Numbered from the stretch's first letter, positions 51,431 to 61,104 are shown. The stretch: 64,000 nucleotides of DNA from Pseudomonas cuatrocienegasensis (GCF_900110925.1 NZ_FOFP01000020.1:24768-88767), one strand, 5' to 3'. The notes: a model not told the origin generated them from the sequence alone. Made by a program: numbers and translations.

Positions 51431-52204
51431 TCAGAAGTTGTCTTTCCAGGCGCGTAAACCGGCGAATACGCCTGTTTCGCTGGCCGCAGCCTGGCCACTG
51501 TGAGCTTCTACTGCCGCACGAACGGATGCTTGCTCACAGCGCAGAAACGGGTTGGTCGCACGTTCAAGATCGATGGACGACGGCAGGCTGATCTGCCCGG
51601 CCTCGCGCCAGGCGATGACTTCTTGCTGACGCTGGATCAGTGCAGGGTTTTCCGGCTCCACTGCACAGGCGAAGCGCAGGTTGCTGAGGGTGTACTCGTG
51701 GGTGCAGTAGACCGCAGTCTTGCCCGGCAGGGCCGCCAGGCGGGAGAGTGAGCGATGCATCTGCTCAGGCGTGCCCTCGAACAGCCGGCCGCAGCCAGCG
51801 GCAAACAGGGAATCGCCACAGAACAGCCAATGCTGGTCGGGCTGGTAGTAGGCGATATGCCCCAGGGTGTGGCCGGGGACATCGATAACCTGAAACTTCA
51901 GGCCAAGGACTTCGATGGCATCGCCATCGGCCAGGGCCTGATCGCGCTGGGGTATGCGTTCATTTGCCGGGCCCGACACCCGTGCGCCCGTCGCAGCCTT
52001 GAGTGCAGCAACCCCGCCAACATGGTCGGCATGGTGGTGGGTAATCAGGATGTCGCGCAGTTGCCAACCGGGGTTGGCGGCCAGCCAGGCCAGGACCGGG
52101 GCTGCATCGCCAGGGTCGACGACGGCGCAGCAGCGCTGCTCGGTGTCCTGTACCAGCCAGATGTAGTTATCGCTAAAGGCGGGCAGTGCATCGATTTTTA
52201 ACAT
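51431..52204 (-). CDS. gloB: Hydroxyacylglutathione hydrolase (glyoxalase II)
   Basis: A 257-residue metallo-beta-lactamase fold enzyme that hydrolyses S-D-lactoylglutathione to D-lactate in methylglyoxal detoxification. The metal site ITHHHADHVGG (about residues 52-62) is intact; DVPGHTLGHIAYY and FCGDSLFAAGCGRLFEGTPEQM complete it. The C-terminal glutathione-binding helix segment ends ATNPFLRCEQASVR. The ATG at 52204 gives the family N-terminus MLKIDALPAFSDNYIW; the longer frame is upstream intergenic. Confidence 0.95.
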   Translation of the reverse strand: MLKIDALPAFSDNYIWLVQDTEQRCCAVVDPGDAAPVLAWLAANPGWQLRDILITHHHADHVGGVAALKAATGARVSGPANERIPQRDQALADGDAIEVLGLKFQVIDVPGHTLGHIAYYQPDQHWLFCGDSLFAAGCGRLFEGTPEQMHRSLSRLAALPGKTAVYCTHEYTLSNLRFACAVEPENPALIQRQQEVIAWREAGQISLPSSIDLERATNPFLRCEQASVRAAVEAHSGQAAASETGVFAGLRAWKDNF

Positions 52205-52279
52205 GATCCGGGTCGCTAAGCAGATGACAAAGGTGCATCTTAGGCTGCATTGCCCCCCTAGGCTATGCAGGAGCCCATG

Positions 52280-53038
52280 ATGACCGACCAACCCTTTGCC
52301 CAGGCCGATGCCGACTGGTTGAGCCTGATCGCAACGGCGCGCCAGTGGTTCGACGGCCCCCATGGTCAGTTATTGCTGCAGCATGAGCGCGCCCTGCTGG
52401 AAGATGAGCTGGCGCGTTTCTTTGGTGGTTATCTGGTGCACTACGGTCCCTCGGCAGCGCCGTCTCCCGCAGCGGTGCAGATCCAGCGCAGCGTGCGCCT
52501 GGGGGCGCCTTTTGCCGGGGTCGAGATCGTTTGTGAGGAACAGGCCTGGCCGCTGGTCGAGCATGCGGCCGATGTGGTGGTGCTGCAGCATGGCCTGGAT
52601 TTCAGCCTGTCGCCCCACGGTTTGCTGCGCGAGGCCGCGCGCAGCGTACGCCCGGGCGGCCATTTGCTGATCGTTGGGGTCAACCCGGCCAGTGCCTGGG
52701 GTGCGCGGCGCTGGTTTAGCTGTGACGCGTTGCAGCAGGCGCGCTGCATTGCGCCTGGGCGGGTCAGTGACTGGTTGCACCTGCTCGGTTTCGCGCTGGA
52801 GAAACGCCGTTTCGGGTGCTATTGTCCGCCGCTTGCTTCGAGCACCTGGCAACGTCGCCTGGCACCGCTCGAGGCCTGGGGTCAGGCCTGGCAGTCGCCG
52901 GGCGGTGGCTTCTATCTATTGGTGGCGCGCAAGCTGGTAGTCGGCTTGCGGCCACTGCGTCAACCCCGGCGCGAACCCATGGGCAAACTGGTACCGATGC
53001 CAGTGGCCAAGGTCAGCCGACGCAATTCCGAGTCGTAA
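52280..53038 (+). CDS. SAM-dependent methyltransferase-like protein
   Basis: A 252-residue protein of the class I methyltransferase fold, divergent to gloB and one base overlapping rnhA. The glycine motif is not classical; PGGHLLIVGVNPASAWGARRWF (about residues 130-151) corresponds to the post-motif region seen in Methyltransf_11 proteins, and HAADVVVLQHGLDFS holds the motif II-like strand. Substrate unknown. The Met at 52280 has AGGAG six bases before; two other in-frame ATG lie 3 and 15 bases upstream. Proteins at this site in PAO1 are also annotated as methyltransferases (from memory). Confidence 0.75.
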   Translation: MTDQPFAQADADWLSLIATARQWFDGPHGQLLLQHERALLEDELARFFGGYLVHYGPSAAPSPAAVQIQRSVRLGAPFAGVEIVCEEQAWPLVEHAADVVVLQHGLDFSLSPHGLLREAARSVRPGGHLLIVGVNPASAWGARRWFSCDALQQARCIAPGRVSDWLHLLGFALEKRRFGCYCPPLASSTWQRRLAPLEAWGQAWQSPGGGFYLLVARKLVVGLRPLRQPRREPMGKLVPMPVAKVSRRNSES

Positions 53039-53499
53039 TGTCGAACATGAACGAACAGGTAGAGATTTACACCGACGGCGCCTGCAAAGGTAATCCGGGG
53101 GTGGGTGGTTGGGGCGCCTTGCTGGTGTTCAAGGGCGTGGAAAAGGAACTCTGGGGCGGTGAGGCCCAGACCACCAACAACCGCATGGAGCTGACCGCAG
53201 CGATTCGCGCCCTGGCCGAACTCAAGCGCCCCTGCGAGGTACGCCTGGTGACCGACTCCCAATACGTCATGCAGGGTATTCAGGACTGGATGCCGAACTG
53301 GAAGAAGCGCGGTTGGAAAACCTCCACCAAACAGCCGGTGAAGAATGCAGACCTGTGGGTCCAGCTCGACGAGCAGGTCAACCGCCACAGCGTCACCTGG
53401 CAGTGGATCCGCGGACATACCGGACATGCCGGCAATGAACGGGCCGACCAGTTGGCCAACCGTGGCGTGGATGAAATCAGGAGCCTGAAACATGCGTAG
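53038..53499 (+). CDS. rnhA: Ribonuclease HI
   Basis: A 153-residue enzyme removing RNA from RNA-DNA hybrids. Catalytic residues are present: Asp in YTDGACKGNPG (about residue 13), Glu in TTNNRMELTAAIRAL, Asp in LVTDSQYVM, and the C-terminal His and Asp in RGHTGHAGNERADQLAN. The ATG overlaps the previous stop (TAATG); a second Met three codons on is possible. dnaQ begins eight bases before its end, the classic rnhA-dnaQ pair, here convergent in function but on the same strand. Confidence 0.96.
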   Translation: MSNMNEQVEIYTDGACKGNPGVGGWGALLVFKGVEKELWGGEAQTTNNRMELTAAIRALAELKRPCEVRLVTDSQYVMQGIQDWMPNWKKRGWKTSTKQPVKNADLWVQLDEQVNRHSVTWQWIRGHTGHAGNERADQLANRGVDEIRSLKHA

Positions 53500-54235
53500 T
53501 ATCGTGTTGGACACCGAAACCACCGGCATGCCGGTTACCGATGGCCATCGCATCATCGAGATCGGCTGCGTGGAGCTGATGGGACGACGTCTCACCGGTC
53601 GGCATTTCCATGTCTACCTGCAGCCGGATCGCGAGATCGACGAGGGCGCGATTGCCGTTCATGGCATCACCAACGAATTCGTCGCCGACAAGCCGCGCTT
53701 CAAGGACGTGGCCGATGAGTTCTTCGCGTTCATCAAGGACGCGCAGCTGATCATCCACAACGCGCCCTTCGACGTGGGCTTTATCAATAACGAATTCGCG
53801 CTGCTTGGCCAGCAGGAACGCGCTGATATCAGCGAGCACTGCTCGATCCTCGATACGCTGGTGATGGCCCGTGAGCGCCACCCAGGGCAGCGCAACAGCC
53901 TGGATGCCCTGTGCAAGCGCTATGGCGTCGACAACTCGGGCCGCGACCTGCACGGCGCCTTGCTCGATGCCGAGATTCTCGCCGATGTCTACCTGACCAT
54001 GACCGGCGGGCAGACCAACCTGTCCCTGGCCGGCGATGGCTCAGAAGGTGACAGCAATGGCCGTCAGGCACCCAGCCCGATTCGCCGCTTGCCGCAAACG
54101 CGCCTGCGTACTCGGGTGATCCAGGCTACGGCCGAGGAAATCGCCGCCCACCAGGCGCGCCTGGCGGTGATCGAAAAGGCCGCCGGTGCCCCGGCACTCT
54201 GGACTCAGCTGGAGCAGGGCAACCGCGGCAACTGA
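53492..54235 (+). CDS. dnaQ: DNA polymerase III epsilon subunit
   Basis: A 247-residue proofreading 3'-5' exonuclease of the replicative polymerase. Exo I LDTETTGM (about residues 6-13), Exo II HNAPFDVGFINNEF (about 89-102), and Exo III with HGALLDAEILADVYL (about 153-167) supply the DEDDh residues. The C-terminal tail carries a clamp-binding-like QTNLSLAGD (about 173-181). Overlaps rnhA by eight bases. Confidence 0.96.
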   Translation: MRSIVLDTETTGMPVTDGHRIIEIGCVELMGRRLTGRHFHVYLQPDREIDEGAIAVHGITNEFVADKPRFKDVADEFFAFIKDAQLIIHNAPFDVGFINNEFALLGQQERADISEHCSILDTLVMARERHPGQRNSLDALCKRYGVDNSGRDLHGALLDAEILADVYLTMTGGQTNLSLAGDGSEGDSNGRQAPSPIRRLPQTRLRTRVIQATAEEIAAHQARLAVIEKAAGAPALWTQLEQGNRGN

Positions 54236-54349
54236 GGCGTGCGCGGAGTTATCCGCGTGCGACCTTTTCTGTCGGGGCTGGGTTTAGGGGGTTACGCGCT
54301 GCCGTTGGACTCTCTACCCTGAGGCGACTGCTCAGCCAGGCGCCCGCCC

Positions 54350-56611
54350 ATGTATAAAGACCTCAAATTCCCCGTCCTCATCGTCCATCGCGACATCAAG
54401 GCCGACACGGTCGCCGGTGATCGCGTGCGTGCGATTGCCCGGGAGCTGGAGCTGGATGGCTTCAGCATTCTTTCCACGGGCAGTTCCGCGGAAGGTCGGA
54501 TAGTCGCTTCGACGCACCATGGCCTGGCCTGCATCCTGGTCGCCGCCGAAGGTGCCGGGGAAGACAAGCGCCTGCTGCAGGACATGGTCGAGTTGATCCG
54601 CATCGCTCGCCAGCGTGCGCCGCAACTGCCGATCTTCGCCATTGGTGAGCAGGTCACCATCGAGAACGCGCCGGCCGAGGCGATGATCGACCTCAACCAG
54701 TTACGCGGCATCCTCTACCTGTTCGAGGACACCGTGCCGTTCCTCGCCCGGCAGGTGGCGCGGGCCGCACGCAATTACCTGGATGGGCTGCTGCCGCCGT
54801 TCTTCAAGGCCCTGGTGCAGCACACCGCGCAGTCCAACTACTCCTGGCACACGCCCGGCCATGGCGGCGGTGTGGCGTATCGCAAGAGTCCGGTGGGCCA
54901 GGCGTTTCACCAGTTTTTCGGCGAGAACACCCTGCGCTCGGATCTCTCGGTATCGGTGCCGGAGCTGGGCTCCTTGCTCGACCACACCGGGCCGCTGGCC
55001 GAAGCCGAAGCGCGGGCGGCGCGCAACTTTGGCGCCGACCACACCTATTTTGTGATCAACGGCACCTCGACGGCGAACAAGATCGTCTGGCACTCGATGG
55101 TCGCCCGTGACGACCTGGTGCTGGTGGATCGCAACTGCCACAAGTCGATCCTGCATTCGATCATCATGACCGGCGCCATCCCGCTTTATCTGTGCCCGGA
55201 GCGCAACGAGCTGGGCATCATCGGGCCGATTCCGCTGTCCGAATTCAGCCGTGGTGCGATCCAGGCCAAGATCGCCGCCAGCCCGCTGGCCCGCGATCGC
55301 GGCATCGACCCGGGCCAGGCACGGGTCAAGCTGGTAGTGGTGACCAACTCGACCTACGACGGCCTCTGTTACAACGCCGAGCTGATCAAGCAGACCCTAG
55401 GCGACAGCGTTGATGTGCTGCATTTCGATGAGGCCTGGTACGCCTACGCGGCCTTCCACGAGTTCTACAGTGGCCGCTACGGCATGGGCACGGCGCGCAC
55501 CGCCAATGCGCCGCTGGTGTTCAGCACCCACTCCACGCACAAGTTGCTGGCGGCATTCAGCCAGGCCTCGATGATCCATGTGCAGGATGGCGGGCAACGC
55601 AAGCTTGACCCGGACCGCTTCAACGAAGCTTTCATGATGCACATCTCCACCTCGCCGCAGTACGGCATCATCGCTTCGCTGGACGTGGCCTCGGCCATGA
55701 TGGAAGGCCCGGCTGGCCGCTCGCTGATTCAGGAAACCTTCGACGAGGCCCTGAGCTTTCGCCGGGCGCTGGCCAACTTGCGACAAAATCTTCCTGCTGA
55801 TGACTGGTGGTTCGGCATCTGGCAACCACCGGCGGTGGAAGGCTGCGAGGTCGTCAGCACCGCCGACTGGCTGTTGCAGCCCGAGGCTGACTGGCATGGT
55901 TTCGGCGAGATTGCCGAAGACTATGTGCTGCTCGATCCGATCAAGGTCACCCTGGTGACACCGGGCCTGACCGCCGGCGGGCGGCTGGATGCGCGCGGCA
56001 TTCCGGCGGCGGTGGTCAGCAAGTTTCTCTGGGAGCGTGGCCTGGTGGTGGAAAAAACCGGCCTGTATTCCTTCCTGGTGCTGTTCTCCATGGGCATCAC
56101 CAAAGGCAAATGGAGCACCTTGCTGACCGAGTTGCTGGAGTTCAAGCGCAGCTACGATGCCAACCTGCCGCTGACTCAGGTGCTGCCCTCCATCGCCCAG
56201 GCCGGCGCTCGCGTTTACCAAGGCATGGGCCTGCGTGATCTGTGTAACGCGCTGCACGACTGTTATCGCGCCAACGCGACCGCCAAGGCGCTGAAACGCA
56301 TGTATACGGTGTTGCCTGAAGTGGCGTTGCGCCCAGCCGATGCTTACAACCACCTGGTGCGTGGCGAGGTCGAGGCCGTGCCGATCGATGCGCTGGAAGG
56401 CCGCATTGCTGCAGTGATGCTGGTGCCTTACCCGCCCGGCATTCCGCTGATCATGCCCGGCGAGCGCTTCACTGCCGCGACCCGCTCGATCATTGACTAC
56501 CTGCAGTTTGCCCGAACATTCAGCGATAGTTTTCCGGGGTTCGATGCCGATGTGCATGGCCTGCAGAGCTGTGCCGAGCACGGCTATACGGTGGACTGCC
56601 TGAGCACCTGA
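54350..56611 (+). CDS. ldcA: Lysine decarboxylase (Orn/Lys/Arg family)
   Basis: A 753-residue PLP enzyme of the acid-inducible/biosynthetic decarboxylase family. N-terminal wing domain FPVLIVHRDIKADTVAGDRV (about 6-25), then the PLP fold with HTPGHGGGVAYRKSPVG (about 167-183), GTSTANKIVWHSMVARDDLV, FDEAWYAY, and the PLP-Lys in STHSTHKLLAAFSQASM (Lys at about residue 399). Length and site match LdcA of P. aeruginosa (PA1818), which decarboxylates lysine to cadaverine and is controlled by ArgR there. The substrate is inferred by position, not proven. Confidence 0.88.
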   Translation: MYKDLKFPVLIVHRDIKADTVAGDRVRAIARELELDGFSILSTGSSAEGRIVASTHHGLACILVAAEGAGEDKRLLQDMVELIRIARQRAPQLPIFAIGEQVTIENAPAEAMIDLNQLRGILYLFEDTVPFLARQVARAARNYLDGLLPPFFKALVQHTAQSNYSWHTPGHGGGVAYRKSPVGQAFHQFFGENTLRSDLSVSVPELGSLLDHTGPLAEAEARAARNFGADHTYFVINGTSTANKIVWHSMVARDDLVLVDRNCHKSILHSIIMTGAIPLYLCPERNELGIIGPIPLSEFSRGAIQAKIAASPLARDRGIDPGQARVKLVVVTNSTYDGLCYNAELIKQTLGDSVDVLHFDEAWYAYAAFHEFYSGRYGMGTARTANAPLVFSTHSTHKLLAAFSQASMIHVQDGGQRKLDPDRFNEAFMMHISTSPQYGIIASLDVASAMMEGPAGRSLIQETFDEALSFRRALANLRQNLPADDWWFGIWQPPAVEGCEVVSTADWLLQPEADWHGFGEIAEDYVLLDPIKVTLVTPGLTAGGRLDARGIPAAVVSKFLWERGLVVEKTGLYSFLVLFSMGITKGKWSTLLTELLEFKRSYDANLPLTQVLPSIAQAGARVYQGMGLRDLCNALHDCYRANATAKALKRMYTVLPEVALRPADAYNHLVRGEVEAVPIDALEGRIAAVMLVPYPPGIPLIMPGERFTAATRSIIDYLQFARTFSDSFPGFDADVHGLQSCAEHGYTVDCLST

Positions 56612-56851
56612 GAAGAGCGTTTTGCCCCGGTAGAATGCCGATAGATCAAGCGCTTAACCCAATTAGGCAGAAAAAGCCTCAACTGTGACGGCTGCGTCAC
56701 AGTGGTCGGCATCGACTTTTGTGGCTTGATTGTTATAGTTGCGCGAATGTATCGGAGCCTGTGCCGGCCAGCTGCCCAGCAGTTGGCAGCTGCGCTCCGA
56801 CCGGTTTGCGACTACCCCGCGCCCATGCGCCTGCTGCGAAGGATGACTGCC

Positions 56852-57664
56852 GTGTCCGACTACACCGCCTTTCGTGTCGAGCTGGCCGACAAAATTGCCC
56901 ATGTGATCATCAATCGTCCGGAAAAGATCAACGCCATGAATGCGGCGTTCTGGACCGAGATCATCGACATATTCCGCTGGGTCGACAGCACCGATGAGGT
57001 GCGCGTCGTGGTGCTCTCCGGTGCCGGCAAGCATTTTTCCTCGGGTATCGACCTGATGATGCTGGCCTCCATCGGTAACCAGTTGGGCAAGGATGTCGGC
57101 CGCAATGCCGAAACCCTGCGGCGCAAGATTCTCGAGCTGCAAGCGTCTTTCAACGCGGTCGATGCCTGCCGCAAACCGGTGCTCGCGGCGATCCAGGGCT
57201 ATTGCCTGGGCGGCGCGATCGACCTGATTGCCGCCTGCGACATGCGCTATTCGACGGTCGATGCGCAGTTCGCCATTCGCGAGATCGATATCGGCATGGC
57301 CGCGGACGTCGGCACCCTGCAGCGCCTGCCACGGATTATCGGCGACGGCATGATGCGCGAGCTGGCATTCACCGGGCGTACCATTGAGGGCGATGAAGCC
57401 CAAGCCATCGGCCTGGTCAACCGCACCTACATCGATGCCGATGCGTTGCTTGCCGGGGTCATGGGCCTGGCTCGGCAAATAGCCGAGAAATCCCCGGTGG
57501 CGCTGCGCGGCACCAAGGAAATGATCCGTTACATGCGTGATCACCGCGTTGACGATGGCCTCGAGTACGTGGCCACCTGGAACGCAGCGATGTTGCAGTC
57601 GGTCGACCTTCGTGTCGCCATGGCCGCACAGATGAACAAGCAGAAGCCGGAGTTTGCGGACTGA
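56852..57664 (+). CDS. Enoyl-CoA hydratase/isomerase family protein
   Basis: A 270-residue crotonase-fold protein of the delta3,5-delta2,4-dienoyl-CoA isomerase-like branch. Oxyanion sites GAGKHFSSGIDLMML (about residues 62-76) and IQGYCLGGAIDLIAACDMRY (about 113-132); FAIREIDIGMAADVGTLQRLP carries the catalytic Glu and Asp. The start is GTG with GAAGGA eight bases upstream, better than an ATG nine bases earlier that overlaps this site. It likely acts in oxidation of unsaturated fatty acids. Confidence 0.87.
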   Translation: MSDYTAFRVELADKIAHVIINRPEKINAMNAAFWTEIIDIFRWVDSTDEVRVVVLSGAGKHFSSGIDLMMLASIGNQLGKDVGRNAETLRRKILELQASFNAVDACRKPVLAAIQGYCLGGAIDLIAACDMRYSTVDAQFAIREIDIGMAADVGTLQRLPRIIGDGMMRELAFTGRTIEGDEAQAIGLVNRTYIDADALLAGVMGLARQIAEKSPVALRGTKEMIRYMRDHRVDDGLEYVATWNAAMLQSVDLRVAMAAQMNKQKPEFAD

Positions 57665-57713
57665 TGCGCGCCCGCAGTTGTTCCATTTACAGGCGCGGGA
57701 GGCGCATTAGCTC

Positions 57714-59393
57714 ATGGTAACCGGTGCAACGTCCCTCAGCCTGGTGCGCGACGAGCTGTTCACCACGATGGAGGAGGCTGAGTCCAGCCTCGAGCAATTC
57801 ATCGCCGAGCGGCATAACGGCAGCCTGCTGCAGCAGGCTGTCGAAAGCCTGCATCAGGTGCGCGGTACGCTCAATCTGATCGAGTTGGCAGGCGCCGAGT
57901 TGCTGGCCCAGGAAGTGCTCGATCAGGCGACCGATATCCCGGCGGGTGCCGGTGAAGAGCGCGATGTTCAACTGTCGGCTCTGAGCAACGCCCTGCATGT
58001 GCTGCGCCGCTACCTGGAAAACGTCGACGCTCATCGCCAGGAACTGCCGGAGCTGCTGCTGCCGGCCATCAATGACCTGCGCCAGGCCGGTGGTCAGCCG
58101 CCATTGCCGGAGTGCTTTTTCTTCAGCGTGCGCCTCGACCAGCAGCGTCCCGAAACGCCGCTGCTCGACCTCGACCCGAGCGTGCGTGCCAGCGAAAGCC
58201 GACGGTTGCGGCATATGTATCAGGTCGGCTTGCTGGGCCTGATTCGCGAGCAGAATATAGCCGCCAGCCTCAAACTGATGGGCCGTGCCCTGGCGCGTCT
58301 GGATCGCTTGTATGCCAATCAGCCGGGCGGGCGTCTGTGCTGGATCGGTGCTGCTGCCCTGGAGGCCCAGGCCGACGGTCAGTTGTTGCCGCGCAAGGCG
58401 CGCAAGCAGCTGTTTTCCCGGCTCGACCGGGAGCTCAAGCAAATGGTCGTCAATACAGCTTACGACCCGCCCCGCAGCCTGCTCAAGGAGCTGCTCTATC
58501 TGGTTGCCCTGGCCGACACCCAGGGGCCTCGGGCGGCGTCTGTGCGAGCGCTTTTTGGCCTGACGCCATTGCCTTTTACCGACCACCTGCTCGAGGAGCA
58601 GTACCAACAGCTGGCCGGCCCTGGCCAAGCCGTGATGCGCTCGCTCAGCTCGGCGATTCGTGAAGAACTCGCCAGCCTCAAGGACATGCTCGACCTGATC
58701 GAGCGCGGCAGCCTGGAGGACGATGCATTGAGCAGCCTGCATGCGCTGCTTGGCAAACTAAGCAAGACCCTGGGTATGGTAGGGCTCAGCTCGGCGGGTA
58801 ACGCGCTGGCGCTGCAACTGCAAACCGTGGCTGGCTGGAGCGCCGCCGTAGCGCCGCCTTCCGATGAGCTGGTGCGCCTGGCTGATGCTGTGCTTTATGT
58901 CGAGGGCATGGTGGCTAGCCTGGAACGTGGCGAGCGACAAGGCGCTCGGGCGAGCGATGCTGCAGGGCAGGGCGAGGCGCAGTCGTTCGCCGAGCATCAG
59001 CTCTACGAGGCACGCATTGTCGTGGTTGATGAAGCCCAGGCCGGGCTGGCCCTGGCCAAGCGGGCGATCACCGCCTACCTGGAAGCCGGCGGCGACCGCA
59101 TGCACCTGGCCAATGTCCCTTTCAGCCTGCAGGCCGTGCGCGGAGGCCTGTGGTTTCTCGATCAGCCCCGCGCGGCGCGCCTGGTGGGCGCCTGTGCCGA
59201 CTACATCCAGACGCAAATGCTCGAAGCGCCGCAGATGCCGGCCGAGCCGCTGCTGGAAACCCTGGCCGATGCCCTGAGCAGCCTGGAGTATTACCTGGAA
59301 GCCGGCGCTGTATTGCGCCCGGAAACCCAGCCCAGCGTTCTCGACCTGGCCGAGGAGAGCATTCGCGCCCTGGGTCTGCCGGTGGCGGCCTAA
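57714..59393 (+). CDS. fimL: Twitching-motility regulator FimL
   Basis: A 559-residue cytoplasmic protein related to the N-terminus of the chemotaxis-like kinase ChpA. It is helical throughout, with an Hpt-like N-domain containing HQVRG (His at residue 47) and a second helical bundle about 370-460 without an obvious phosphoacceptor His. In P. aeruginosa FimL (PA1822) promotes type IV pilus function and cAMP/Vfr signalling through a pole-localised complex. GGAGG lies 11 bases before the ATG, rather far. The stop directly abuts the nudC ATG. Confidence 0.85.
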   Translation: MVTGATSLSLVRDELFTTMEEAESSLEQFIAERHNGSLLQQAVESLHQVRGTLNLIELAGAELLAQEVLDQATDIPAGAGEERDVQLSALSNALHVLRRYLENVDAHRQELPELLLPAINDLRQAGGQPPLPECFFFSVRLDQQRPETPLLDLDPSVRASESRRLRHMYQVGLLGLIREQNIAASLKLMGRALARLDRLYANQPGGRLCWIGAAALEAQADGQLLPRKARKQLFSRLDRELKQMVVNTAYDPPRSLLKELLYLVALADTQGPRAASVRALFGLTPLPFTDHLLEEQYQQLAGPGQAVMRSLSSAIREELASLKDMLDLIERGSLEDDALSSLHALLGKLSKTLGMVGLSSAGNALALQLQTVAGWSAAVAPPSDELVRLADAVLYVEGMVASLERGERQGARASDAAGQGEAQSFAEHQLYEARIVVVDEAQAGLALAKRAITAYLEAGGDRMHLANVPFSLQAVRGGLWFLDQPRAARLVGACADYIQTQMLEAPQMPAEPLLETLADALSSLEYYLEAGAVLRPETQPSVLDLAEESIRALGLPVAA

Positions 59394-60224
59394 ATGGACG
59401 CCGGCTGGCAGCCGGGTCTGCTCGACCCGCAACAACCTGGCGGTTGGGCGCTGGTGCATTGTCGCCAGCAATTTCTGGCGGATGCCAATGGTTTGCTGTT
59501 TCCGCGCGACTGGTTGAAGCGCCAGGAGCCGGCAGTGCTCGCCGAGCATGGTATTGGCCATCTTGCTGGTGATGCGCTGTATGTGCTGGAGGCTGAGCAG
59601 CCTTTCGATATGCCGGGTTGTCATTGGCAGAGCCTGCGCCAAGTCATGTTGCAAGGCGATGCCGAGACCTTTCGCATGCTTGGCTATGCCAGCCAGATTG
59701 GCACCTGGGCACGGCAGCACCGTTTCTGTGGCAGTTGTGGTGGCGTCATGCGCGCGTTTAGCCACGAGCGCGCCATGCACTGTGCGCGGTGCGAGCTGCA
59801 TCACTATCCGCGCTTATCCCCGAGCATGATCGTGCTGGTCACGCGAGGTGACGAGCTGCTGCTGGCGCGCTCGCCGCGCTTCGTCAGTGGCGTGTACAGC
59901 ACCTTGGCCGGGTTCGTCGAGCCGGGCGAGTCAGTTGAGCAGTGCGTCAGCCGTGAGGTGCGCGAAGAAGTCGGCGTGGAAGTCGCCAACGTGCGCTATG
60001 TCGGCAGCCAGGGTTGGCCGTTTCCCCATTCGCTGATGCTGGGTTTCCATGCCGACTACGCCAGTGGCGAGATCGTCATGCAGCCTGAAGAGATCGAGGA
60101 TGCGCGCTGGTTTCATCTCGACGCACTGCCGCCGTTGCCAGCCCCGCGCTCGATTGCTCGTTACCTGATCGATCTGTACGTGGCCCGGCGCCAGGGACTG
60201 CCTGAGCCGACCCTGCAGGGTTAG
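59394..60224 (+). CDS. nudC: NADH pyrophosphatase / RNA decapping Nudix hydrolase
   Basis: A 276-residue Nudix enzyme hydrolysing NADH and removing NAD caps from RNA. A zinc ribbon with CGSCGG and CARCELH (about residues 108-134) precedes the Nudix box GFVEPGESVEQCVSREVREE (about 173-192). The diagnostic array downstream reads SQGWPFPHSLM where family members usually have SQPWPFPxS, so one Pro is Gly. It starts right after the fimL stop and overlaps the convergent TSUP gene by four bases. Confidence 0.92.
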   Translation: MDAGWQPGLLDPQQPGGWALVHCRQQFLADANGLLFPRDWLKRQEPAVLAEHGIGHLAGDALYVLEAEQPFDMPGCHWQSLRQVMLQGDAETFRMLGYASQIGTWARQHRFCGSCGGVMRAFSHERAMHCARCELHHYPRLSPSMIVLVTRGDELLLARSPRFVSGVYSTLAGFVEPGESVEQCVSREVREEVGVEVANVRYVGSQGWPFPHSLMLGFHADYASGEIVMQPEEIEDARWFHLDALPPLPAPRSIARYLIDLYVARRQGLPEPTLQG

Positions 60225-61003
60225 CCGCCCACCCAGTGCTGCCAGACCAGCCGTGCGGTGATCGCCAGCACCACGCAGATAAACACCGGACGAATAAAAC
60301 GCGAGCCGCCACTGATGGCGGTGCGGGCGCCAATAAAGGCGCCGACCATCAGCGAACTGCCCATGCACAGTCCGAGTATCCAGTCGACCTGCCCACTGGC
60401 AATAAAGATGCTCAGGGCGCAGGCATTGCTGACGAAGTTCATGGTCCGCGCCACGCCGCTGGCGCGCACCAGGTCCAAGGGGTAGAGCAGCAGCGTGCTG
60501 ACTGTCCAGAACGCGCCTGTGCCGGGGCCGGCGACGCCGTCGTAAAAGCCCAGGCCAAGGCCTTGTGGCCATTGCCGGCGTCTGGCAATGGGCGCATCGG
60601 CGTTGACTGGGGCCTCTGGTGTACGGCCGAACAGCAAGTACAACCCGCAGGCGAATACCGCTACCGGCAGCAGCAGATTCAGCCACTCCGCCGGCATCCA
60701 CTGCGCGGCGATGGCTCCGATAAAGGCGCCTATGGCGGTGCCGAGTAGTGCATTGAGCCATTGCCGAGGATGGAACAGCTTGCGCCGATAGAAGGTAAAG
60801 CTGGCCGCGGCCGCGCCGAAGGTGGAGCTCAGCTTGTTGGTGCCCAGCACCAGGTGTGGCGGCAGCCCGGCGGTGAGCAGCGCCGGAATGGTCAGCAGGC
60901 CGCCACCGCCAGCAACGGCATCGATAAAGCCGGCAGCGAAGGCAACTAGCGCGAGAATCAGCAGTGTGCTCGGATCGACCGCGAGCTCGAAAGGAAATGG
61001 CAT
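60221..61003 (-). CDS. TSUP (TauE/SafE) family membrane permease
   Basis: A 260-residue inner-membrane protein with about eight hydrophobic segments; the family exports or takes up sulfite, sulfonates or other organosulfur anions. The two-fold repeat shows LVAFAAGFIDAVAGGGGLLTIPAL (about 19-42), and in the second half GLGFYDGVAGPGTGAFWTVS (about 150-169), the conserved G-x-[IFY]-D-G pattern. Substrate unknown. It is not part of the neighbouring plus-strand genes. Confidence 0.87.
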   Translation of the reverse strand: MPFPFELAVDPSTLLILALVAFAAGFIDAVAGGGGLLTIPALLTAGLPPHLVLGTNKLSSTFGAAAASFTFYRRKLFHPRQWLNALLGTAIGAFIGAIAAQWMPAEWLNLLLPVAVFACGLYLLFGRTPEAPVNADAPIARRRQWPQGLGLGFYDGVAGPGTGAFWTVSTLLLYPLDLVRASGVARTMNFVSNACALSIFIASGQVDWILGLCMGSSLMVGAFIGARTAISGGSRFIRPVFICVVLAITARLVWQHWVGG

Positions 61004-61104
61004 GGAAAAAGACGACCTGTATCAGATTGTTCAGCGTTGTCGCTGTTCGGAGGCTGGAGCAGCTGCGCATAATGCCGGCATTTTCCAGCAGAAGGAATGG
61101 ATTG

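Noticed and set aside
56702..56851. 50-residue extension of the enoyl-CoA hydratase
   Set aside because: No conserved residues; GAAGGA is correctly placed for the GTG at 56852.
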